Source: CAZCCC01 sp964497245
Lineage (GTDB): Bacteria > Patescibacteriota > Patescibacteriia > Buchananbacterales > UBA6539
DNA length: 46,924 nt
Direction of reading: 5' to 3'
Assembly: GCA_964497245.1 (NCBI GenBank)
Contig: CAZCCC010000006.1
Span: 1 to 46,924, forward strand
This document shows positions 22,718 to 30,936 of this stretch, piece after piece. The stretch's first letter is position 1. Every line of letters starts with the position of its first letter. The notes under the pieces were generated by a model. The model saw nothing but the letters and a program-made list of their open reading frames with translations, ran no database searches and had not been told where the DNA came from. Position numbers and translations under genes: made by a program.

Positions 22718-23758
22718 TTAATCTAAAAGATCCGGACTAAGCATGTGGGATCTAGCTGTTTCTTTTGAAATCAATCCCTCATTATACAAATTAATTAAAT
22801 CCTGATCCATTGTAATCATTCCTTCTTCGGCACTTGTTTGAATTACTGTTTTTATTTGAGTAATTTTATTTTCTCTTATTAAATTAGCAACAGCGGGAAC
22901 ATTTAAAAGTATCTCACGAGTGGCAATCCGACCTCCTCCTTCTTTGGGAATCAGCTGCTGAGAAATAACGGCATTAAGGGTCATTGACAACTGAAGTCTT
23001 ATTTGTTGCTGCTGGTGTGAAGGAAAAATATCAATAATACGATCAATCGTCTGAGCGGCATTATGAGTATGCAAAGTCGCTAAAACTAAATGTCCGGTTT
23101 CGGCTAAAGTAATTGTTGCGGCAATCGTTTCAAGATTTCTCATTTCTCCAACCATTATAACATTTGGATCCTGCCTTAAGACATGGGTCAAAGCGTTTTG
23201 AAAGGAAACCATGTCGGTATGAAGCTGCCTTTGCCTAATAACACTTTTCTGCGGTTTAAATAAAAATTCAACCGGATCTTCAAGTGTAACAATGTGTTCG
23301 AAGCGTTTTTGATTGATATAGTCTATCATTGCCGCCAATGCTGTTGATTTTCCGCAACCTGTCGGACCGGTTATTAAAATCAACCCTTGTTTCATCTCCA
23401 GCAGATTATAAGCTATTTCTGGCATTCTTATATCTTTCATCGTCGGAATTCTTGAAGATATAACTCTGGCCACAAGACCAATATTGTTTTTTTCCCAATG
23501 AAGATTAGCTCTAAAGCGATGACCGGTTTTTATTTCATATGATATATCAAGCTCTTTTCTTTTTAAAAAAATAGTTTTCTGTTCCTCATTCAAAATTGGA
23601 TAAATTAAATCTTGAGCGACTTTGCTGGTAATTTTTGGATGATCTTTTATCGGCTTAAGATTACCATCAATCCTTAAAATCGGAGGCATACCGACAAGGA
23701 TATGAAGATCAGAAGCACTTTTTTCAACAGCAATTTTGAAAAGGTTATCAATTGACAT
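22718..23758 (-). CDS. pilT: Type IV pilus retraction ATPase PilT
   Basis: 346 residues, normal for PilT. The N-terminal PAS-like domain (ASDLHILVGMPPILR) is followed by the Walker A motif GPTGCGKS at residues 131-138, the Asp box, Walker B in IMVGEMRNLETI and the His box TLHTHNAAQTIDRI. The IATREILLNVPAVANLI stretch near the end is PilT-typical (AIRNLIRE region). It drives disassembly of type IV pilus filaments at the inner membrane. The matching assembly ATPase is at 33943-35673. It is the last protein gene in the minus-strand run from the MBL-fold gene. Confidence 0.93.
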   Translation of the reverse strand: MSIDNLFKIAVEKSASDLHILVGMPPILRIDGNLKPIKDHPKITSKVAQDLIYPILNEEQKTIFLKRKELDISYEIKTGHRFRANLHWEKNNIGLVARVISSRIPTMKDIRMPEIAYNLLEMKQGLILITGPTGCGKSTALAAMIDYINQKRFEHIVTLEDPVEFLFKPQKSVIRQRQLHTDMVSFQNALTHVLRQDPNVIMVGEMRNLETIAATITLAETGHLVLATLHTHNAAQTIDRIIDIFPSHQQQQIRLQLSMTLNAVISQQLIPKEGGGRIATREILLNVPAVANLIRENKITQIKTVIQTSAEEGMITMDQDLINLYNEGLISKETARSHMLSPDLLD

Positions 23759-23806
23759 AATTTTTATCTAATTATAATTCTATTTGATATTCCGTGGCAA
23801 AAAAAA

Positions 23807-24499
23807 TTATTCCCATTTTTTCTTTTTTAAAGCCAAGTCGGCTGCTTTTACCTGCGCTTCCTGCTTGCTTGAGCCATTGCTTGCAGCAACCATTTCTTCT
23901 CCCAAATAAACTCCAACCTGAAATTTTTTTGCGTGGTCAGGACCGCTTTCCTTTAAAACCTGATACGTAGGAGTTATTCCGACTTTGTCTTGTGCCATCT
24001 CCTGAAATTTACTTTTCGGATCAAGATATAATTTATTTGAGAGTATCTCAGGAAGTTCAGGAATCAATATGCCACTTATAAATTCCTTGGAAACTTCATA
24101 TTTTTGATCAAGATAAATTGCACCAATCAGGGCTTCAAAAGCATTTGCCAATATATAATTTCTAGCCTTACTGTTTGTATCTTTTGATTCTCCTTTGCTC
24201 AAATATAAATACTCTTCCATTCCAATCTTCTTTGCGATTTTTGCAAGCATCTGTCCATTAACAAGACTCGCTCGCCAATTAGTAAGTTCTCCTTCTGGAT
24301 TGCTAAAATTTTTATATAAATATTCAGTAATTACCAACTCCAATACGGCATCACCTAAAAATTCTAATCTTTCATTGTGGGAAAGTGAAAAATTAGGATT
24401 TTCATTTATATAAGAACGATGAACAAAAGATTGTTTCAAAAGTTCTTGATTTTTAAAATTAACTCCTATTTTTTTTTCAAATTTGGAAAAATCTCTCAT
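23807..24499 (-). CDS. rnc: Ribonuclease III
   Basis: 230-residue double-strand-specific endoribonuclease. The signature NERLEFLGDAVL is at residues 42-53, with a second acidic pair in NAFEALIGAIYLD. A double-stranded RNA-binding domain closes the protein (about 155-228: YLDPKSKFQEMAQDK through SSKQEAQVKAADLAL). It normally processes rRNA precursors. In this genome it is also a plausible enzyme for the long helices around tRNA-Arg and tRNA-Glu (inference). Confidence 0.95.
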   Translation of the reverse strand: MRDFSKFEKKIGVNFKNQELLKQSFVHRSYINENPNFSLSHNERLEFLGDAVLELVITEYLYKNFSNPEGELTNWRASLVNGQMLAKIAKKIGMEEYLYLSKGESKDTNSKARNYILANAFEALIGAIYLDQKYEVSKEFISGILIPELPEILSNKLYLDPKSKFQEMAQDKVGITPTYQVLKESGPDHAKKFQVGVYLGEEMVAASNGSSKQEAQVKAADLALKKKKWE

Positions 24500-24565
24500 T
24501 ATATTTTTAACTTGTTGCCGCGGTTATTAAAATAGTTTAATTTAAAGCAACAAAATAATTAATAA

Positions 24566-25012
24566 TTAGTCCTTTTTATCCTCTCCTTTTTCCTTAATAA
24601 TCTCTTTGTAGATCGTTCCTAAAACTCCATTAACAAATTTTCCTGAAGACTCCCCACCAAAAGTTTTGGCGAGCTCAATTGCTTCATTTATCGCAACTTT
24701 CTCTGGAATATCATTATCATATTTCATTTCAAAAATACCAATCCTTAAAACATTTCTGTCAACCATGGTAATTTGTTCAATCGGCCATTCCGGAGCGTAT
24801 TTAGCTATCAAAGCGTCAATCTCTGACTGATTATCAACAACTCCTTTAACTAAATGAGTGATAAATCCATTGTCCTCAAATTGAGGAGCGAATTCTTTAA
24901 GATTACTCCCAATGATTTCCAAAATTTTTTCCCAGCCAAAATTTTTATTATTAAAATCAACCTGATAAAGTGTTTGTAGTACAATAGTTCTTGCAAGATG
25001 TCTATTTGACAT
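24566..25012 (-). CDS. nusB: Transcription antitermination factor NusB
   Basis: 148-residue all-helical protein. NusB marks: RHLARTIVLQTLYQVDF at the start, then VDRNVLRIGIFEM, the PEKVAINEAIELAKTFGGESSGKFVNGVLG block and a Lys-rich tail. Length is normal. It works with NusE (S10) on rRNA operon antitermination. It lies between rpmF and rnc on the minus strand. Confidence 0.93.
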   Translation of the reverse strand: MSNRHLARTIVLQTLYQVDFNNKNFGWEKILEIIGSNLKEFAPQFEDNGFITHLVKGVVDNQSEIDALIAKYAPEWPIEQITMVDRNVLRIGIFEMKYDNDIPEKVAINEAIELAKTFGGESSGKFVNGVLGTIYKEIIKEKGEDKKD

Positions 25013-25029
25013 AAAATCTATTTAATCAA

Positions 25030-25230
25030 TTATTTTTTCTCTTTATTTTTTTTAATTTTTGCCTTTATTATTTCCCGACCCTGGTAACTCCCACAGCTTG
25101 GACATACATGATGGGACCTTGCCGGTTTGCTACATTTCGAACATTTTATGAGTTTTATTCTTTTCAAGGTGTCATGAGAACGTCCGCGGTTTGTTCTTGA
25201 TTTATTTTTTCTTTTTGATGGCACTGACAT
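25030..25230 (-). CDS. rpmF: 50S ribosomal protein L32
   Basis: 66 residues. MSVPSKRKNKSRTNRGRSH start is family-typical. Cys30/Cys33 and Cys43/Cys46 form the zinc ribbon of the Zn-binding (C+) form. The Lys-rich C-terminus is slightly long. It sits between gyrA and nusB in the minus-strand run. Confidence 0.94.
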   Translation of the reverse strand: MSVPSKRKNKSRTNRGRSHDTLKRIKLIKCSKCSKPARSHHVCPSCGSYQGREIIKAKIKKNKEKK

Positions 25231-25291
25231 AATTTAATCAATATTATTTTTTAATGTATTGTTTTTTTTAATTCTACTTTATAAATTAATT

Positions 25292-27850
25292 TTAGACAAA
25301 TGTTGCTGAAGCAACCTTATCGCCTTCAGCTCTAAACTTCATCAGCCTGACTCCCTGAGTAGCCCTGCCTAAAACATTGACCGACTTCATTGGCAAACGA
25401 ATTACTTGTCCTTTGGCAGAAATTATTATTATATCCTCATCAACCGCCTTTGAGTTAACCACTGTAGCAGCAACTATATTTCCGGTTTTTGCAGTAATTT
25501 TTGCCGTTTTAACTCCTGAACCTCCCCTGCCTTGAGTCTTATAGTTGTTTAGATTACTTCTTTTCCCATAACCATTCCCCATCATTATTAAAAGCTGACC
25601 AATTTTAGACAGTGTTGGATCCACTACATCCATTCCCACAACTTCATCTTTTCCTTTTAATCTGATTCCTCTTACACCTGATGCGGAGCGTCCCATCGGT
25701 CGGACCTGTTTCTCCTTAAATTTTATCGCTTGTCCCAAAGATGTAACAAGAATCAATTCATCTTTGCCGGTAGAAGGTTTGACCCATTCCAGTTCATCTT
25801 CTTTTTTAAGTTTAATGGCAATAAGCCCTGAACGCCTGATATTATCAAAATCAGAAATATTGACCTTTTTTATATTTCCTTTTCTGGTTACCATTACTAA
25901 AAATTTATAATCTCTCAATTCATTCAAAGGCAAAGCTGCTGAAATTTTTTCATTCGGCGCAAGTTGCAAAAAATTAACAATTGCCTGACCCCTTGAAGTA
26001 CGTGATCCTTTGGGAATATCATACGCTTTCAGTTGAAAAACTCTTCCTTGTGTGGTAAAAAACAAAATATCAGAATGAGTTGTTGTGGTAAAAAATTGGT
26101 CAACCAGATCTTCTTCTTTGGTGGTTACTCCTGCCACTCCTTTTCCTCCCCTGCCTTGAGTCCTAAATGTTTCCGGGGGAAGCCTTTTTATGTAGCCACT
26201 TTTTGTTATGGTAACAATTGTATCTTCATCCGGTATCAAATCTTCGGTAGCAAAACTTTTTGCCCCATGAGGAACAATCTGAGTTCTTCTTTCACTTTTG
26301 TATTTCTGCTTTATTTCAAGCAGGTCATTTTTTATAATATCTAAAATCTTTTTTGGCGATTTTAAAATTGATTCCAAACTTTTTATTAATTCCATTTTTT
26401 CTTTAAGCTCCTGCTCAATCCTTAATCTTTCAAGATTCGCCAGCTGCTGCAGCTTCATTTCCAAAATAGCGACTACTTGCCGCTCAGAAAGCTTAAATTT
26501 TTTAATTAAATTAATTTTTGCAACTTCTTTGTCTTTTGACTGCTTTATTATTTTTATAATAGCATCAATTTTAACAAGCGCCATCTTCAACCCTTCTAGA
26601 ATATGGGCACGATCCTTTGCTTTAAGCAATTCATACTCGGTTTTATTTTTTATTACAATTTGTCTATGCTTTATATACTCTTCCAAAATCATTTTCAAAG
26701 TGAGTACTCTGGGCTGGATTCCATCAATCAAAGCCAGCATGTTTGAATGAAAAGTAGTCTGCAAGTCTGTCAACTTAAATAAACTATTTAGAATCTTTTT
26801 CGGATAAGAATCCTTTTTAAGTTCAATTACAATCCTTACTCCTTCTTTTGAAGATTCATCGCGCAGATCTTTTATACCTTCCAGCCTTTTGTCTTTTACC
26901 AATTCCGCAATTTTTTCCAAGGTTTGTGCTTTGTTAGTCTGATAAGGAACCTCTGAAACTATTATTTTAAAAACTCCATTTTTAGACTCAACTATCTCAG
27001 TTTTTGCCCGCAAGACAATTCCGCCTTTACCGGTGGCATACATCTGCTTTATTTCATTAATATCAAAAATTATTCCGCCCGTTGGAAAATCTGGTCCCTT
27101 AACAAACTTTATTAAATCATCAACTGTGGCATCTGGATTTTCTATTAAATGAACAGTGCCTTCAATTATTTCATCTAAATTATGAGGGGCAATACTCGTA
27201 GCCATGCCAACGGCGATTCCCATGGTTCCATTTATTAAAAGGTTTGGCAGTTTTGCCGGCAATACAACCGGTTCTTTTTGTGTTCCATCGTAATTAGAAT
27301 TGAAACTAACAGTATTTTTCTCTATATCTATAAGTAACTCTTCGGCAATGTTTGCAAGTTTCACTTCGGTATATCTCATAGCTGCAGCCCCATCACCATC
27401 CATGGATCCAAAGTTTCCCTGCCCTTTAATCAACGGGTACCTTAAAGAAAAATCTTGGGCCATTCTTACCAAAGAATCATAAACGGCTGAATCTCCGTGG
27501 GGATGATATTTACCTAAAACCTCTCCAACAACCGTGGCGGATTTTCTAAACTTCGCTTGAGGCTTAAGACCAATATTCCACATCGCATAGAGAATGCGCC
27601 GATGGACAGGTTTAAGACCGTCTCTAACATCAGGCAAAGCTCGTGAAATAATCACTGACATTGCATAGTCAATATAAGATTCCTGCATTTCTTCCACTAT
27701 CGGCCTATTAATCAATTTTCCGATTCCATCTTTATTCTTATTCTCCTCTGAATCTACAAAAATTTCCTTTGAATCAGTTAAAAACATTTTTTTATTGCGG
27801 CCGGAGGGTAGCTTATTTGTTTTTTTATTTTCTTTTGGTTTGTTCGGCAT
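25292..27850 (-). CDS. gyrA: DNA gyrase subunit A
   Basis: 852 residues. Catalytic Tyr160 is in AAMRYTEVKL, equivalent to E. coli Tyr122; the shift reflects an N-terminal extension of about 38 residues. The quinolone region HPHGDSAVYDSLVRMAQDF keeps the Ser and Asp of sensitive enzymes. C-terminal beta-propeller blades follow, with a GyrA box-like TQGRGGKG and a second TQGRGGSG. It introduces negative supercoils with GyrB (not in this window). An internal Met at residue 22 is an alternative start. It starts 2 nt after the hypothetical gene upstream, so the two are coupled. Confidence 0.95.
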   Translation of the reverse strand: MPNKPKENKKTNKLPSGRNKKMFLTDSKEIFVDSEENKNKDGIGKLINRPIVEEMQESYIDYAMSVIISRALPDVRDGLKPVHRRILYAMWNIGLKPQAKFRKSATVVGEVLGKYHPHGDSAVYDSLVRMAQDFSLRYPLIKGQGNFGSMDGDGAAAMRYTEVKLANIAEELLIDIEKNTVSFNSNYDGTQKEPVVLPAKLPNLLINGTMGIAVGMATSIAPHNLDEIIEGTVHLIENPDATVDDLIKFVKGPDFPTGGIIFDINEIKQMYATGKGGIVLRAKTEIVESKNGVFKIIVSEVPYQTNKAQTLEKIAELVKDKRLEGIKDLRDESSKEGVRIVIELKKDSYPKKILNSLFKLTDLQTTFHSNMLALIDGIQPRVLTLKMILEEYIKHRQIVIKNKTEYELLKAKDRAHILEGLKMALVKIDAIIKIIKQSKDKEVAKINLIKKFKLSERQVVAILEMKLQQLANLERLRIEQELKEKMELIKSLESILKSPKKILDIIKNDLLEIKQKYKSERRTQIVPHGAKSFATEDLIPDEDTIVTITKSGYIKRLPPETFRTQGRGGKGVAGVTTKEEDLVDQFFTTTTHSDILFFTTQGRVFQLKAYDIPKGSRTSRGQAIVNFLQLAPNEKISAALPLNELRDYKFLVMVTRKGNIKKVNISDFDNIRRSGLIAIKLKKEDELEWVKPSTGKDELILVTSLGQAIKFKEKQVRPMGRSASGVRGIRLKGKDEVVGMDVVDPTLSKIGQLLIMMGNGYGKRSNLNNYKTQGRGGSGVKTAKITAKTGNIVAATVVNSKAVDEDIIIISAKGQVIRLPMKSVNVLGRATQGVRLMKFRAEGDKVASATFV

Positions 27851-27852
27851 AT

Positions 27853-28497
27853 TTATTCAAAAAATTTAAATGTTTCAATAATCAAATCAGCAGTTGTACT
27901 TGCCTTATAACTTATTGCTGCCAAAAAGTAATCCTGCAGTTGTAAATATTTTTTTAATTTATTATCTTCTTCCATTTCAATGAGAGAACCATACTTTTTT
28001 ATTTCAATAAATTTATCATCTTCTTGCTCATATTTATCGGCTAAAACCATAATAGCCGGATATTCTGATTTTTTTAACTCTAAATAATTCGGATATTTGA
28101 TTTCAAAATTATAATCTTTATTTTCATAGATTTCCCAATCTTCTGTTTTTTTAAAAATTATTTTCCTTTTAACTTCATCTAAATTAATATCTGTTGTATT
28201 TTCTGTTTCTCCTTCTCTAAAAATAACTATTTCTTCCAACCTTTCTTTTACTTCATCAATTTCACCTCTTGCTTCCTGTACCATTGAACTTAGGTTGCCA
28301 CTCATTTCTTCCCATTCAGATTTCTGAAAAAAATAATCATTTTCTTCCCGAATTTTATTTTTAAAGGAATATATCCAAAATAAAAAAATTGGAGACATTA
28401 TGATGATGATAATAGTTACCAATATAATCTTTCGGGTCTCTTTGGATATTTTTTCAATACTAAATTTAGTTTCCTGTTTTTCCGGTACTTTACCCAT
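27853..28497 (-). CDS. Hypothetical membrane-anchored protein
   Basis: 214 residues. One TM segment (about 26-47) is followed by a Glu-rich, probably helical stretch (about 55-95) and a C-terminal domain with mixed charged and aromatic residues (ENKDYNFEIKYPNYLELKK). The pattern of a TM anchor, coiled region and a small NFEIKYP-type domain recalls the PsbP-like or lipoprotein-like domains common in CPR surface proteins, but I cannot assign a function. It lies between the MBL-fold gene (6 nt) and gyrA (2 nt). Confidence 0.65.
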   Translation of the reverse strand: MGKVPEKQETKFSIEKISKETRKIILVTIIIIIMSPIFLFWIYSFKNKIREENDYFFQKSEWEEMSGNLSSMVQEARGEIDEVKERLEEIVIFREGETENTTDINLDEVKRKIIFKKTEDWEIYENKDYNFEIKYPNYLELKKSEYPAIMVLADKYEQEDDKFIEIKKYGSLIEMEEDNKLKKYLQLQDYFLAAISYKASTTADLIIETFKFFE

Positions 28498-28503
28498 ACC
28501 AAT

Positions 28504-29148
28504 TTAAGGCTCTAAAATAACTACTTGCAAATCCTGCTGTGGCAGGTCTTTTTTACTGATCTTAAATTTGTTTATTCTCTCTTTGGGACAAACACCTATT
28601 TCTCTGCAAAAATTTTCCACTCCATCCATTTTATGTTTTGATTTGATACCCGGAATATCATAGCACATAGGGACAACGATACGCGGCTCAAGCTGACTGA
28701 TAAGTTCAGTAGCTTGCTTTGAATTTATTACGTTGCCACCACCCACAGGAATCATCAATATATCAACTCCTTCTATTTTTTCAAGTTGTCCATTAGCTAT
28801 TGTCTCTTTTAAATTTCCCAAATGAGCCAATTTAACCCCATCAATTTCAATTCTATAAATAATATTTCTTTCCTTGTTTTCATTATCTTTATCTTTCTTG
28901 ACCGCATCAATTCCGTATATGAAAATATTTTTAAATTCATATTCTCCCGGTCCTTTAATTACAAAAGGTTTTGGACCGGATATTTTTTTTATTAATTTAT
29001 CATCTATCCAACCACTGCTTGTAGTTATAATATCAGCTGAAAATTTTGAAATTTTAACCCCAGAAGAATCATCCGACGGATCAATTATTAAAACCGAATT
29101 CTCCCCCTGAATTTTATAACAAGATTGTCCAAACCAATTAATTATCAT
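28504..29148 (-). CDS. MBL-fold protein with lost metal-binding motif
   Basis: 214 residues with the layout of the metal-dependent MBL-fold hydrolases (UlaG/UPF0173-like): IINWFGQSCYKI start, VLIIDPSDDSSG strand, GPGEYEF, KLAHLGN, ILMIPVGGG and RIVVPMCYDIPG. The HxHxDH zinc motif expected after the first strands is replaced by TTSSGWIDD. His in AHLGN remains, so full metal binding is unlikely. It is probably a pseudo-enzyme or a binding protein. It is first in the run that includes gyrA, rpmF, nusB, rnc and pilT. Confidence 0.75.
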   Translation of the reverse strand: MIINWFGQSCYKIQGENSVLIIDPSDDSSGVKISKFSADIITTSSGWIDDKLIKKISGPKPFVIKGPGEYEFKNIFIYGIDAVKKDKDNENKERNIIYRIEIDGVKLAHLGNLKETIANGQLEKIEGVDILMIPVGGGNVINSKQATELISQLEPRIVVPMCYDIPGIKSKHKMDGVENFCREIGVCPKERINKFKISKKDLPQQDLQVVILEP

Positions 29149-29497
29149 AAAATTTAAAATATTTCCAATTAATAATTAAATACTCTTTTAAATGATTTAT
29201 TTGTTTATAGATTCTATAAATTAAAAAAATGACAAACTAAGTCTTTTTTATTTTAACATATAAAAAGTATTTCCGCAAGAAAAAAGTATAAAAAAAAATG
29301 GCTAATTTTAGACAATTTTTTAGAAATTTTTTGAAGAGGTAAAGCAAAATTACCTACACTGCAGGGTCAAGGAAAAAACAACTAAAAAATACGTGGTTTA
29401 GTCTGTATTTCTATAAATAGCAAAGCTGCTTTAAAAACCAAATTTAGATTTTATATTTAATACTTATTATTCCTTTTATAAAATATTGACAAAAATA
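29149..29497. other. AT-rich intergenic stretch between divergent units
   Basis: Lies between the minus-strand MBL-gyrA run and the plus-strand S1 gene. I see no convincing gene. A weak minus promoter (TTGTCA at 29235-29230) lacks a good -10. A small GGTAA/TTACC hairpin is near 29337-29354. Nothing else stands out. Confidence 0.5.
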
Positions 29498-29526
29498 TTG
29501 ACAAAAATTGAATAATAGGATATGAT
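29498..29526 (+). promoter_or_regulatory. Promoter of the S1-like gene
   Basis: TTGACA (29498-29503), a 17-bp spacer and TATGAT (29521-29526). A second TTGACA lies at 29486-29491. The leader carries a GCCCTGC/GCAGGGGC hairpin (29553-29577). The GGGAGG ribosome-binding site (29592-29597) is 13 nt before the ATG. Confidence 0.85.
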
Positions 29527-29610
29527 TTTTTAGTTGCTAATTTAACAAATAGGCCCTGCCTTTGCAACAGCAGGGGCTTTCTGTAAACTGCGGGAGGCTA
29601 AAAAAAAATT

Positions 29611-30864
29611 ATGCTTAAAGTTGAAACAGAAACTAACAAAAAAGACATAAAAGCAGACGATAATAACGACAAAGCCTCTCAGCTGAAAAAAATGTTGGCT
29701 GAGGGTGATTTTGTTAAAATCCCAAAAATAGGAGATATTGTCAAGGGAAAAATTATTGATATTTCAAGATCAGAAATTAGAATGGATATCAAAGGACTAA
29801 CAACTGGAATTGTCCGCGGTCGTGAATTCTTTGAAAGTTCAAGCGAATACGAAGACTTAAAGATTGGAGATGAGGCTGAAGCGACTGTTATTGAACTGGA
29901 AAATGAAAATGGTGAAATGGAACTTTCATTTCGTTTTGCCGGACAACAAAAAATGTGGGACAATCTAGCTGAATTAAAAAATAATGGTAAAGTTGTTAAA
30001 GCCCTGATTGTTGATGCCAATAAAGGGGGTTTGATGGTGAAGGTTGAGAAAATGGCTGGGTTTCTCCCAGTATCTCAACTCATGCCAGAACATTACCCTA
30101 GGGTTCCTGGCGGAGATAAAAATAAAATTTTAGAAAGATTAAAAAGTTACATGGGAAAAAATTTTGAGGTTAAAGTTATTGATATAGATATCTCTGAAGA
30201 AAAACTCATTGTTTCCGAAAAAGCCGCCTGGGAAGAAAAACAGCAAGACGTCATTTCAAGCTACAAAGTCGGAGATATTGTTGAAGGCAAAGTAACTGCT
30301 GTAACCGATTTTGGAGTATTTATTGAATTCGGCTCAGAAAAACTGGAAGGTTTAGTCCATATCTCTGAACTTGCTTGGCAAAGAATTGATGATCCTTCTA
30401 GTTTTGTTAAAGTAGGAAGTCAAATCAAAGCGGAAATCATAAATGTTGAAGGTTCAAAAATATTTCTTTCAATTAAAAAATTAAAAGATGATCCTTGGAA
30501 GAATGTTGCTAAATTATACAAAACTGGCGATAAAGTGAAGGGAAAAGTTTTAAAGATAAACCCTTTCGGACTTTTTGTGGAATTAGATAAAGAAATCCAT
30601 GGACTGGCCCACATTTCGGAATTATCAAATAAACCTATTTCTGATCCATTGGAAGTTGCAAAAATTGGAGATGAAATAGAATTTATTATAATTTCAATTG
30701 AACCGGAAAACCACCGATTAGGATTAAGTTTGAAGGCTTTAAAAAGCCCAAGGGATGAAAAAAACCTGAATTCTGAAACCGAACTAAAAGAAGCGGCCGA
30801 AAAAGAAACGGGAAATCTAGATAATACCCTAGTTCAAGTTGAAGAAAAATCAGATAAAAAATAA
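29611..30864 (+). CDS. rpsA: Ribosomal protein S1-like (four S1 domains)
   Basis: 417 residues. Four S1/OB-fold RNA-binding repeats: about 35-105, 120-195, 215-285 (GDIVEGKVTAVTDFGVFIEF) and 303-375 (GDKVKGKVLKINPFGLFVEL). Repeats 3 and 4 are the best conserved. E. coli S1 has six; four is usual in Gram-positives and CPR. It helps mRNA binding on the 30S subunit, which matters in a genome where many genes lack a clear Shine-Dalgarno sequence. An acidic tail of about 35 residues follows. Confidence 0.88.
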   Translation: MLKVETETNKKDIKADDNNDKASQLKKMLAEGDFVKIPKIGDIVKGKIIDISRSEIRMDIKGLTTGIVRGREFFESSSEYEDLKIGDEAEATVIELENENGEMELSFRFAGQQKMWDNLAELKNNGKVVKALIVDANKGGLMVKVEKMAGFLPVSQLMPEHYPRVPGGDKNKILERLKSYMGKNFEVKVIDIDISEEKLIVSEKAAWEEKQQDVISSYKVGDIVEGKVTAVTDFGVFIEFGSEKLEGLVHISELAWQRIDDPSSFVKVGSQIKAEIINVEGSKIFLSIKKLKDDPWKNVAKLYKTGDKVKGKVLKINPFGLFVELDKEIHGLAHISELSNKPISDPLEVAKIGDEIEFIIISIEPENHRLGLSLKALKSPRDEKNLNSETELKEAAEKETGNLDNTLVQVEEKSDKK

Positions 30865-30894
30865 GTTGCTAAAATATCATAAAACGGGTATAAT
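30865..30894 (+). promoter_or_regulatory. Promoter of ftsH nested in an inverted repeat
   Basis: TTGCTA (30865-30870), an 18-bp spacer and a consensus TATAAT (30889-30894). The -10 lies in the loop of the inverted repeat at 30872-30921, so one arm covers the spacer and the other the start region. Confidence 0.6.
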
Positions 30895-30921
30895 AAATTT
30901 ATTGCCCGTTTTATGATATTT
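30872..30921 (+). repeat. Perfect 17-bp inverted repeat around the ftsH promoter
   Basis: AAATATCATAAAACGGG (30872-30888) and CCCGTTTTATGATATTT (30905-30921) are exact complements with a 16-nt loop. It could end rpsA transcription as a hairpin (no T run follows), serve as a repressor operator for ftsH, or both. Confidence 0.8.
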
Positions 30922-30936
30922 AATTAAAATAAATTA

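Noticed and set aside
26298..26750. 150-residue plus-strand frame inside gyrA
   Set aside because: It is an antisense shadow of gyrA, rich in Phe and Ser as expected for the reverse of Lys/Glu-rich coding.
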